NCBI GenBank assembly: GCA_041598875.1
Contig: JBFHXP010000157.1
Location: 1-5,522 of the forward strand
DNA length: 5,522 nt
Reading direction: 5' to 3'
Source: JAKITW01 sp041598875
Lineage (GTDB): Bacteria > Desulfobacterota > Desulfobulbia > Desulfobulbales > BM004
Shown: positions 1 to 5,415 of the stretch, piece by piece
Layout of the letters: every line of letters starts with the position of its first letter
How positions within the stretch are numbered: the first letter of the stretch is position 1
The notes under the pieces: generated by a model
What the model was told of the DNA's origin: nothing
Database searches by the model: none
Seen by the model: the letters and a program-made list of their open reading frames with translations, nothing else
Made by a program: the position numbers and the translations under genes

Positions 1-67
1 CCTCGGGAACCGGCAGGGTTGCCGGATTGACAGTGGGTTCCTTTTTTTCCTGATTTGTCTCAGTCAT
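1..67 (-). CDS. 5' end of a truncated gene, possibly a second Hsp20-family protein
   Basis: Only the first 22 codons are in the window; the gene continues off the left edge. The ATG is at 67-65 on the minus strand, preceded by a good ribosome binding site (AGGGAG, about 5 nt upstream). The visible protein begins MTETNQEKKEP and ends in a Pro-rich stretch (PATLPVPE). It is hydrophilic and shows no signal peptide. It follows the Hsp20 gene on the same strand after a 106-bp gap in which I see no terminator, so co-transcription is likely. A polar Glu/Lys/Thr leader followed by Pro-Val resembles the N-terminal arm of the second Hsp20 in tandem Hsp20 pairs known in deltaproteobacteria. That identity is an inference from context and composition, because no conserved alpha-crystallin residue is visible yet. 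The existence of the gene is much surer than its function. Confidence 0.6.
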   Translation of the reverse strand, partial: MTETNQEKKEPTVNPATLPVPE

Positions 68-173
68 GGTTCTCCCTTTTTAACCTGCCGGGCATGGGTG
101 AATTGATTGTGTCTCCGGCCAGGCGGCATTTTCCAGCGAAAGTAAAAATCCCCTCTGCGGATTCGATCATGAC

Positions 174-614
174 TCACGTGGTGATCTTGACCGCCACCCG
201 ATCCTGCTTCTTTTCCTTGGGCAACAGTATTTCCAGCAACCCGTTGGCGCATCTCGAGGTTGTGGCGGAAACATTTACGGGCACTGAAAATGAAATGGTA
301 CGGGTAAAGGAGCCGTGTTCGATCTCCAGCTGATGGACGCAGCGGATATTGGCCCGGTCCGGCACCCTGCGGGAACCGGCGACCGTTACGCTGTTCCGCT
401 CGGCGGTGACGACCAGATCCTTCGGATCAATACCGACGGTATCAACATAGACATGGATCGCCTCCTCGGTCTCATAAACATCCGCGGCCGGGACCCAGGT
501 CCCGCTGTAAAGCGGATCCCCCATTCTCGGGACGGCCATATTGCGAAACATCCGCCCCATCCGCCGCTCCATCTCCCTGAACTGGTCGACAAATCGCTTA
601 TCGCTCTCTCTCAT
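174..614 (-). CDS. hsp20: Hsp20 / alpha-crystallin family small heat-shock protein
   Basis: A 146-residue ATP-independent holdase chaperone, expected to be a cytoplasmic oligomer that binds unfolding proteins for later refolding by Hsp70/ClpB-type machines. The N-terminal arm (about 1-38) is charged and amphipathic (FVDQFREMERRMGRMF). The alpha-crystallin domain starts near W40 (WVPAADVYET) and runs to the C-terminus. Diagnostic segments are GSFTRTISF (101-109, the usual G-x-F-x-R) and GLLEILLPK (125-133, the family's G-x-L-x-I-x-x-P-K signature). A short tail contains VAVKI (140-144), which could serve as the I/V-x-I/V oligomerisation motif. Length is normal for bacterial members. The ATG at 614 has a purine-rich site (GAGGGAG) just upstream. 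It lies 64 bp downstream of the flavodoxin-like gene on the same strand. No CIRCE operator (TTAGCACTC inverted repeat) was found nearby, so heat control is not evident from the sequence. Confidence 0.93.
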   Translation of the reverse strand: MRESDKRFVDQFREMERRMGRMFRNMAVPRMGDPLYSGTWVPAADVYETEEAIHVYVDTVGIDPKDLVVTAERNSVTVAGSRRVPDRANIRCVHQLEIEHGSFTRTISFSVPVNVSATTSRCANGLLEILLPKEKKQDRVAVKITT

Positions 615-678
615 GACTCCCTCTTCGTGAAAGGCCTTGAAGCTCGGACCATCCCTGGGTCAACGTCCCACGGGCACA

Positions 679-1161
679 CTAACTCCGGTCGAGTTGCCGG
701 CAGAGTGCAGCCACCCGCGCACCCAGTTTGAATCCGTCACCAAGGGCATCCTCGCCCGGCGCGCCGACACATCCAACCCCGTAATGTCCTGATGCGTCCA
801 TGGGGTCACCAACCACGATCATGCCATAAATCATCATGCACTGAATGATCGAGAAGATGGTGGTCTCCTTGCCGCCGGTATGATGCCCGCCGGTGGCAAA
901 GGCGGCGCCGACCCGGTCTTCCATCTTGCGCCGCAATCCCACATACTCGTCAAAGATCTGTTTCAACTGGGCGGCCATCACCCCAAAATAGACCGGGGAA
1001 CCGGCAATGATTCCCGCGGAATCAAGAAAATCCTGCTTGCTCACCTCTTCGGTGCTCCTGATAACCGCACTCACCCCTGTCGAGGCCACGCCCTCGGCGA
1101 TCCCCTGGGCGAGTTTTTTCGTATTGCCACCCTTGCTGTAGTAAAGAACCAGAACCTGCAT
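679..1161 (-). CDS. Flavodoxin-family / NAD(P)H-dependent FMN oxidoreductase-like protein (WrbA-like)
   Basis: A 160-residue cytoplasmic protein with a flavodoxin fold, expected to bind FMN and act in electron transfer or quinone/FMN reduction. After the first strand (MQVLVLYYS) comes the phosphate-binding loop SKGGNT (9-14), which matches the S/T-x-x-G-x-T flavodoxin motif. Further FMN-site segments are SPVYFG (55-60), comparable to the TPTRFG loop of WrbA, and ATGGHHTGG (89-97) followed by GMIVVGDP (113-120). The start used here is the ATG at 1161. It begins exactly at the conserved first beta strand and has AGGAG at a 6-nt spacing; an in-frame ATG at 1200 would add 13 residues with no homologous character. 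This is the first gene of the leftward cluster, ahead of Hsp20, and is divergent from mrp across a 488-bp intergenic region. The exact substrate is unknown. WrbA-like quinone reductase, iron-sulfur flavoprotein relative and plain flavodoxin-like carrier are all possible; the four-Cys cluster motif of iron-sulfur flavoproteins is absent. Confidence 0.85.
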   Translation of the reverse strand: MQVLVLYYSKGGNTKKLAQGIAEGVASTGVSAVIRSTEEVSKQDFLDSAGIIAGSPVYFGVMAAQLKQIFDEYVGLRRKMEDRVGAAFATGGHHTGGKETTIFSIIQCMMIYGMIVVGDPMDASGHYGVGCVGAPGEDALGDGFKLGARVAALCRQLDRS

Positions 1162-1231
1162 CACTCTCTCCTCTCGTGTATTTCTTTTATGACAAAACAA
1201 AAAAGGCTATCTCGCGGTCTTGCCCCCAGGA

Positions 1232-1523
1232 ACCTGTCGGATGAAAACTAACGCGCCAATGCCACACTCTTTCAAGAAAGGTACTCTCGTAAAAAGTCAT
1301 GGGATGGCTAAGTAAAAATTTTGATATACAAGGCGTAGTGATTTTTCAGGTGCGAGGCCATACATGTCGTATGCCGAGTGCCTGAAAAATTGCTACAACG
1401 CAGTAGATCGGACTTTTTACGACGCCATCTAGAAAGGTACCTGGGACATATCGTAAAAAGCAAGGGGAAACATGCCGCACCCACCCGGTTCTTCTCGTCG
1501 GATTTGCTTTTCATCCGACAGGT
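1232..1523. repeat. Perfect 16-bp inverted repeat (arms 1232-1247 and 1508-1523) in the divergent promoter region
   Basis: The left arm reads ACCTGTCGGATGAAAA and the right arm is its exact reverse complement, TTTTCATCCGACAGGT; the match ends abruptly at both sides of each arm. Read toward each divergent gene the motif has the same orientation. It lies about 70-86 bp upstream of the flavodoxin-like ATG and about 127-142 bp upstream of the mrp ATG. On the right side a second partial copy (GTCGGAT, 1497-1503) pairs with ATCCGAC (1513-1519) to form a 7-bp-stem hairpin with a 9-nt loop. The arms could be a shared regulator site or the terminal repeats of a 292-bp non-autonomous element. No direct repeat flanks the arms, which weakens the second reading. 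The function is inferred only. Confidence 0.75.
1285..1430. mobile_element. MITE-like imperfect palindrome flanked by a 10-bp direct repeat
   Basis: Termini are TCGTAAAAAGTC (1287-1298) and its exact reverse complement GACTTTTTACGA (1411-1422). Inside, ATTTTTCAGG (1341-1350) pairs exactly with CCTGAAAAAT (1381-1390), and GGCCATAC (1356-1363) pairs with GTATGCC (1369-1375) around a 5-nt apex with one bulged base. The whole can therefore fold into one long imperfect hairpin. The 10-mer AGAAAGGTAC occurs immediately outside on both sides (1275-1284 and 1431-1440), as expected for a target-site duplication. There is no transposase, so mobility would have to be supplied in trans. A REP-like or structural intergenic repeat is the alternative. 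The exact element ends are uncertain by several bases, because the right side carries 8 nt beyond the inverted repeat and the left only 2. Confidence 0.7.
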
Positions 1524-1536
1524 ATTACAGTATATA
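1508..1536 (+). promoter_or_regulatory. Candidate sigma70-type promoter for the mrp-selB operon
   Basis: TTTTCA (1508-1513) and TATATA (1531-1536) are separated by 17 nt, with four of six consensus bases in each hexamer. The -35 candidate lies inside the right arm of the 16-bp inverted repeat, so a protein bound to that arm would compete with RNA polymerase. An overlapping alternative is TTGCTT (1504-1509) with TACAGT (1526-1531) at a 16-nt spacing. Either would give a 5' leader of about 105-115 nt before the mrp ATG. This rests on pattern only. Confidence 0.3.
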
Positions 1537-1649
1537 GAGTTTCACTCCGGACCAAAGACTCCGATACCATCGCTGTTTGCGTTGCGGAATTTCACACTCA
1601 CAATACTGCTGCACAAGGCTCGCAGCCTTTTCATAAAGGAGGAAAAAGG

Positions 1650-2630
1650 ATGTCCAATGGATGCAACAAGGGTTCCTGCGGGAGCAACAAGGAAAACGCC
1701 AAGGGCGGAACATGCGGAGGCGCCAAGGTCTCTGTGGCAATGCAGGACCTGGCCATCCAGGGAGCGCTCAACCGGATCAGGCATAAAATTCTGGTGATGA
1801 GCGGCAAGGGTGGAGTGGGCAAGAGCACTGTGGCAACCAACCTGGCACTGGGACTTGCCGCCCGGGGAAACAAGGTCGGGCTCATGGATGTTGACCTCCA
1901 CGGCCCGGATATCTGCCGGATGCTCGCGCTGACCAGCCAGCTGAAAAGCGAAACAAAAATCGAACCAGGCCAGATCCCTCCCATGGTCTATAATGACAAC
2001 CTGAAGGTCATTTCCCTGGAATACATGATGACAAATCGGGACGAGGCGATTATCTGGCGCGGTCCCCTCAAGGTGCAGGCCATCCGCCAGTTCATTGCCG
2101 ACATCAAATGGGGCGAGCTGGATTACCTGGTCATCGACGCCCCGCCCGGAACCGGGGATGAACCGCTTTCGGTCGCCCAGATCATCAAGGACGTCAACGC
2201 CCTGATCGTCACCACTCCCCAGGAGGTTGCCCTGGCCGATGTCCGCAAATCGATCAACTTCTGCAAACTCCTGAAAATGCGGGTACTCGGTGTGGTCGAG
2301 AACATGAGCGGCTTTGTCTGCCCCCACTGCGAAAAAACCGTGGATATTTTCAAAAGCGGCGGCGGGCAGAGAGTTGCCCTGGAACACTCCCTGCCCTTTC
2401 TCGGCAAAATCCCGATGGATCCGCGGGTGGTTCTCGGCGGTGATGACGGCAAGCCCTATCTCGCCTCGGCTGCGGAAAGTCCGGCAACCCGGGCCTTTAC
2501 GGAAATGGTTGCCAGGGTGGAAAAAGCCCTTCCCGTTGGCGGCGGCAAAAAAGGCCTGGTAATGGCGGATTGCGGCTGCGGATGCGCGGCCGGCTCGCCT
2601 TCAGACGCCCCGTCCGACTGCAAATGCTGA
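1650..2630 (+). CDS. mrp: Mrp/Nbp35-family Fe-S cluster carrier ATPase with Cys-rich termini
   Basis: A 326-residue soluble P-loop ATPase (ApbC/Mrp/Nbp35 family, SIMIBI class) that carries or inserts 4Fe-4S clusters into apoproteins in the cytoplasm. Visible motifs are the deviant Walker A SGKGGVGKST (51-60, with signature lysine K53 and K58), switch I DVDLHGPD (80-87), Walker B/switch II VIDAPPGTGDEP (161-172) and the conserved CPHC (224-227), which bridges a cluster between subunits in the family. The N-terminus holds three cysteines (C5, C10, C22), not the full four-Cys ferredoxin motif of eukaryotic Nbp35. The C-terminus has an extra cluster: C308, C310, C312, C324 and C326. The ATG at 1650 has a near-perfect ribosome binding site (AAAGGAGG, 1635-1642, 7-nt spacing). 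It is the first gene of the rightward operon and ends 50 bp before the hydrolase gene. The stop is UGA; I see no hairpin after it that would argue for selenocysteine. Confidence 0.95.
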   Translation: MSNGCNKGSCGSNKENAKGGTCGGAKVSVAMQDLAIQGALNRIRHKILVMSGKGGVGKSTVATNLALGLAARGNKVGLMDVDLHGPDICRMLALTSQLKSETKIEPGQIPPMVYNDNLKVISLEYMMTNRDEAIIWRGPLKVQAIRQFIADIKWGELDYLVIDAPPGTGDEPLSVAQIIKDVNALIVTTPQEVALADVRKSINFCKLLKMRVLGVVENMSGFVCPHCEKTVDIFKSGGGQRVALEHSLPFLGKIPMDPRVVLGGDDGKPYLASAAESPATRAFTEMVARVEKALPVGGGKKGLVMADCGCGCAAGSPSDAPSDCKC

Positions 2631-2680
2631 ACCAACAGGGATCGCGAAACACTTCAACCACACTCTGAAACGAGGGGAAC

Positions 2681-3319
2681 ATGCTTATCAAACAACTTAC
2701 GGTCGGCTCCATGGGTGTCTGCTGTTATCTTGTCAGCTGCGAACAGACCCGGAAAACGGCAATCATTGACCCCGGAGGTGACGAGAACCGGATCCTTGCC
2801 GCCTGCGAAAAAAACAATCTCCAGGTCGCGGCGATCATCAACACCCACGGCCATCCGGACCATGTCTGCGGCAACCGCCTCATTAAAGAGGCCACCGGCG
2901 CCCCGATCATCATGCACGCTGACGAGGCCGCGTTTATCTTCCGGCCGGAGATTGAACAGTACTTTTCCATGCTCGGCCTGGCGGCAACACCCCGTCCTGA
3001 TCGAACCGTTGTGGACAACGAGACAATCGATATCGGCACCGTTTCCCTGCAGGTGATCCATACCCCTGGCCACACCCCGGGCGGAATCTGCCTCTATACC
3101 GCACCCAATCTCTTTTCCGGAGACACCCTCTTTGCCGGCGGAGTGGGCCGCACCGACTTTCCCGGCGGCAGCACCTCGCAACTGCTCTCCTCCATAAAAA
3201 ACCGCCTGCTTGCCCTGCCCCCTGAGACCATTGTCTGGCCAGGCCACGGGTACGGCGGGGAACAGTCGACCATCGGTGCGGAAAAGACGGGGAATCCCTT
3301 TCTGACCGGAGGATGGTAG
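2681..3319 (+). CDS. MBL-fold metallo-hydrolase, glyoxalase II-like
   Basis: A 212-residue cytoplasmic binuclear metal hydrolase of the metallo-beta-lactamase superfamily, closest in pattern to short glyoxalase-II-like proteins (YcbL/GloB2 type). The metal-binding signature THGHPDH (55-61) gives H56, H58, D60 and H61. Further ligands are H131 in HTPGHTPGG (127-135), D148 in SGDTL and H189 in WPGHG. GRTDFPGGS (156-164) is typical of this subgroup. It lacks the long C-terminal substrate domain of classical GloB, so glutathione thioester hydrolysis cannot be assumed; the true substrate is unknown. ETHE1-type persulfide dioxygenase is less likely, because the short length and full D148/H189 binuclear site fit a hydrolase. 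The ATG at 2681 has GAGGGG just upstream. It sits 50 bp after mrp and ends 3 bp before the selB ATG, so it is firmly within the operon. Confidence 0.9.
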   Translation: MLIKQLTVGSMGVCCYLVSCEQTRKTAIIDPGGDENRILAACEKNNLQVAAIINTHGHPDHVCGNRLIKEATGAPIIMHADEAAFIFRPEIEQYFSMLGLAATPRPDRTVVDNETIDIGTVSLQVIHTPGHTPGGICLYTAPNLFSGDTLFAGGVGRTDFPGGSTSQLLSSIKNRLLALPPETIVWPGHGYGGEQSTIGAEKTGNPFLTGGW

Positions 3320-3322
3320 ACC

Positions 3323-5236
3323 ATGCGGGAGATCATCCTGGGAACGGCCGGACATGTCGACCACGGCAAAACCAGCCTGGTCAAGGCCTTAACAGGCATT
3401 GAGACCGACCGCCTCAAGGAGGAAAAAGAACGGGGAATCACCATTGAGCTTGGCTTTGCCTTTCTTGATCTGCCCTGTGGCCATCGCCTGGGCATTGTTG
3501 ATGTGCCTGGCCATGAAAAATTTGTCCGCAACATGGTTGCCGGCGCCGCAGGCATGGATCTTGTCGCCTTCATTATTGCCGCGGATGAAGGAATCATGCC
3601 CCAGACCAGGGAGCATTTTGAGATATGCCGCCTCCTGGGGATCAGGAAGGGGCTTGTCATCATCACCAAGAAGGACATGGTCGAGCCGGACTGGCTGGAC
3701 CTTGTGCAGGAGGAAGTGGGCGAATTCTTTGCCGACAGTTTTCTTGCCGACGCCCCGGTGGTGACGGTATCCTCAACCACCGGTGAAGGTATCCCCCAGG
3801 TCCGCGACCTGCTGGACCAGATGGTCCGGGCCACTGATTTTCACGAGGCGCACGGCCCGTTCCGCCTGCCGGTCGACCGGATATTCTCGATGAAGGGCTT
3901 TGGCGCGGTGGTCACCGGCACATCGATCTCCGGGCGGATCAAGGTTGGCGAGGAGGCGTGCATCTACCCGTCGAAAAACATGGCCAAGCTGCGGGGCATC
4001 CAGGTCCATTCAAAGGATGTGGATGAGGTGGAGGCAGGCCACCGGACCGCCATCAACCTCCAGGGTGTGGAGATGGATATGATCGAGCGGGGCGATGTGG
4101 TTGCCACCCCTGACTCCCTCCAGCCCTCCCTTCTCCTTGACGCTGATTTCCTCTATCTCGCCGGCAACAAAAAAAGCCTGAAAAACCGGGCCAGGATCCG
4201 GATTCATTTAGGGACCGCGGAGATACTCGGCCGGATCATCCTCCTTGATGACGAGGAGCTGACTCCCGGCTCAACGACCAATATCCAGATCCGGCTGGAA
4301 AAGCCGGCCACCGCGTGGCCGGGCGACCATTACGTGGTCAGGAGTTATTCTCCGGTGACCACCATCGGCGGCGGCGAAATCCTCAACGGATCGCCCCGCA
4401 AACGCAAGAGATTCCGCCCTGAAAACCGTGAGATCTTCAACATATACCGAAAGAATGACCCCGCCGATCTTGCATTGTTTTTCATCAGGGAAAGCGGGTA
4501 TCACGGCCTGGATTACACTAGGCTCGGGATAAAAACAGGTATCTTCGGTAACCGACTGAAAAAACTCATGAGCGCCCCCCTCTCGGCCCGCCGGGTCATC
4601 ATGGTGGACAGCGATAAAAACCGGATGGTAGAGGCGGGCGTGTACGAAAAACTCTCCACCAGAGCCAGGGAAATTCTTGCCGCCTACCACCAGGACAACC
4701 CCCTGAAAGCGGGGCTCTCCATGGAAGAACTCCGCTCCCGGCTCTACCACGGGCTCGACCAGCGGCTGTTCCAGTACCTGCTCAGGGACCTGGTCTCCCG
4801 CAAGGAACTGGAACAGGACCAGGCCCTGATCCGCCTTGCCGGCCATACCGTATCATTGAGGGATGATGAGAGCACCCTGCGCCGGGACATGTCGGCTCTC
4901 TTCCAGGAGGCAGGCCTTGCTCCGCCCACAATGAAGGAGGTCGAGGAAAAATTCTCCGCCATCCCGGCAAAGCGGGTCACCCAGATCATCGAGGTCCTGG
5001 TTCAGGACGATGAACTGGTCCGGGTCAAGGAAAAACTCTACTTCTCGCGCCGGGCCCTTGACGAGCTTGCCGGCAGGCTGAAGACCCACCTGACCAGCCA
5101 CAACGAGATAGATGCCCCCGGATTCAAGGAACTGACCGGCCTTTCACGGAAATTCAGCATCCCCCTGCTGGAGTACTTTGACCAGATCAAAATGACCATC
5201 CGGGTGGGAGACAAGAGAATCCTGCGCGGAAAGTAA
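3323..5236 (+). CDS. selB: Selenocysteine-specific translation elongation factor SelB
   Basis: A 637-residue GTPase that delivers Sec-tRNA(Sec) to the ribosome at UGA codons followed by a SECIS hairpin. GTPase motifs are G1 GHVDHGKT (10-17), G2 RGITIELGF (37-45), G3 DVPGHE (60-65), G4 TKKD (115-118, the SelB-like variant of NKxD) and G5 near SSTTG (150-154). Domains 2-3 follow at about 175-355, including the segment VDRIFSMKGFGAVVTGT (184-200). The C-terminal part (about 370-637) contains the winged-helix repeats that bind SECIS RNA. It ends in RVGDKRIL (627-634), a hallmark of the last winged helix. Length is normal for full-length bacterial SelB (roughly 610-640). The ATG at 3323 starts 3 bp after the upstream stop, with GGAGG inside the end of that gene, which suggests translational coupling. 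Neither selA, selC nor selD is present here. Confidence 0.97.
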   Translation: MREIILGTAGHVDHGKTSLVKALTGIETDRLKEEKERGITIELGFAFLDLPCGHRLGIVDVPGHEKFVRNMVAGAAGMDLVAFIIAADEGIMPQTREHFEICRLLGIRKGLVIITKKDMVEPDWLDLVQEEVGEFFADSFLADAPVVTVSSTTGEGIPQVRDLLDQMVRATDFHEAHGPFRLPVDRIFSMKGFGAVVTGTSISGRIKVGEEACIYPSKNMAKLRGIQVHSKDVDEVEAGHRTAINLQGVEMDMIERGDVVATPDSLQPSLLLDADFLYLAGNKKSLKNRARIRIHLGTAEILGRIILLDDEELTPGSTTNIQIRLEKPATAWPGDHYVVRSYSPVTTIGGGEILNGSPRKRKRFRPENREIFNIYRKNDPADLALFFIRESGYHGLDYTRLGIKTGIFGNRLKKLMSAPLSARRVIMVDSDKNRMVEAGVYEKLSTRAREILAAYHQDNPLKAGLSMEELRSRLYHGLDQRLFQYLLRDLVSRKELEQDQALIRLAGHTVSLRDDESTLRRDMSALFQEAGLAPPTMKEVEEKFSAIPAKRVTQIIEVLVQDDELVRVKEKLYFSRRALDELAGRLKTHLTSHNEIDAPGFKELTGLSRKFSIPLLEYFDQIKMTIRVGDKRILRGK

Positions 5237-5258
5237 GGGTTCCGGGCCCGGAGAACCC
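5237..5258 (+). other. Hairpin immediately after the selB stop
   Basis: GGGTTC (5237-5242) pairs exactly with GAACCC (5253-5258) around a GC-rich core containing CCGGGCCCGG (5242-5251), directly after the selB TAA. It has no T-run of its own and precedes the terminator hairpin at 5270. It may stabilise the 3' end of the transcript or be an upstream part of a bipartite terminator. Its role is inferred. Confidence 0.5.
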
Positions 5259-5269
5259 GGCCCTGGTTC

Positions 5270-5302
5270 GCCCCTTCAAGGGGCCACTTTTTTATTTTTT
5301 TC
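5270..5302 (+). terminator. Rho-independent terminator of the mrp-MBL-selB operon
   Basis: GCCCC (5270-5274) pairs with GGGGC (5280-5284) across a 5-nt loop. Three bases later comes a long T-rich run (5288-5301) interrupted by one A. It begins 33 bp after the selB stop. The hairpin stem is short but all G/C, and the T-tract is strong. It separates the operon from hflX, implying that hflX has its own promoter. Confidence 0.7.
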
Positions 5303-5342
5303 TCTGTGCCTCTGTGCCTCTGTGCCTCTGTGCCTTTGTGCC
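5303..5342. repeat. Five tandem copies of an 8-bp unit (TCTGTGCC)
   Basis: Four perfect TCTGTGCC units (5303-5334) are followed by one with a single change (TTTGTGCC, 5335-5342), 40 bp in all, directly after the terminator T-tract. The opposite strand of such arrays gives the well-known spurious peptide pattern HRGTEAQRHRGTE, so no gene should be called there. Copy number is likely to vary between strains by replication slippage. Confidence 0.9.
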
Positions 5343-5359
5343 TAAAATACAAACTTTAC

Positions 5360-5381
5360 GTCAGAACCTTCCGGTTCTGAC
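5360..5381. promoter_or_regulatory. 9-bp perfect inverted repeat with a 4-nt loop upstream of hflX
   Basis: GTCAGAACC (5360-5368) and GGTTCTGAC (5373-5381) are exact reverse complements separated by TTCC. There is no T-run on the right. On the other strand the A/C-rich sequence beyond 5360 also gives no clear T-tract, so it is not a standard terminator. It lies about 35-56 bp upstream of the proposed hflX start and could be an operator or a leader RNA hairpin. Its function is inferred. Confidence 0.6.
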
Positions 5382-5415
5382 CTCTGGTCCTTAAATTCAC
5401 TCTCAACAACGAGGT

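Larger units (their letters stand above)
1162..1649. other. 488-bp divergent intergenic region, no convincing gene
   Basis: This stretch separates the leftward flavodoxin/Hsp20 cluster from the rightward mrp-selB operon and should contain both promoters. Open frames crossing it have no recognisable motif, no good ribosome binding site and run through repeat sequence, so none is called. It contains a nested structure. An outer perfect 16-bp inverted repeat (1232-1247 and 1508-1523) encloses a MITE-like palindrome (1285-1430) with 10-bp direct repeats on both sides. It also contains a short hairpin at 1497-1519, a candidate promoter at 1508-1536, and a small hairpin at 1615-1629 just before the mrp ribosome binding site. 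The palindrome is visibly richer in A/T than the neighbouring genes. Confidence 0.85.

Noticed and set aside
68..176. In-frame open stretch after the UGA stop of hsp20 on the minus strand, considered as a selenocysteine extension.
   Set aside because: An open run of about 35 codons is expected fairly often by chance, the Hsp20 domain is already complete at the UGA, and the extra sequence has no recognisable motif.
1270..1276. CTTGAAA on the minus strand, a sigma32 -35-like box upstream of the flavodoxin/Hsp20 cluster.
   Set aside because: No CCCCAT-like or good TATAAT-like -10 sequence is found at suitable spacing, so a heat-shock promoter is not supported.
1308..1514. 68-codon open frame on the minus strand across the MITE-like repeat.
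   Set aside because: It runs through the palindrome, lacks a convincing ribosome binding site and encodes no recognisable domain.
1162..1649. CRISPR array or toxin-antitoxin locus in the intergenic region.
   Set aside because: There are no regularly spaced direct repeats and no pair of small genes with ribosome binding sites; the repeats seen are inverted or a single flanking pair.
1843..1858. Sigma54-like TGGCAC...TTGC pattern.
   Set aside because: The spacing between the two blocks is one base too long, and it lies inside mrp over the NLALGLA codons just after Walker A.
2628..3056. Possible selenocysteine read-through at the mrp UGA, which follows Cys-Lys-Cys and is followed by a long open frame.
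   Set aside because: The downstream frame is the out-of-frame shadow of the MBL hydrolase gene, with an Arg/Ser/Pro-rich composition typical of GC-rich shadows. No hairpin is visible within the 50 bp after the UGA, and a well-placed ribosome binding site starts the next gene.
5038..5352. Open frame on the minus strand with an RHRGTEAQRH-type repeat.
   Set aside because: This peptide is a known artefact of translating GTGCCTCT arrays; the rest of the frame is antisense to selB.
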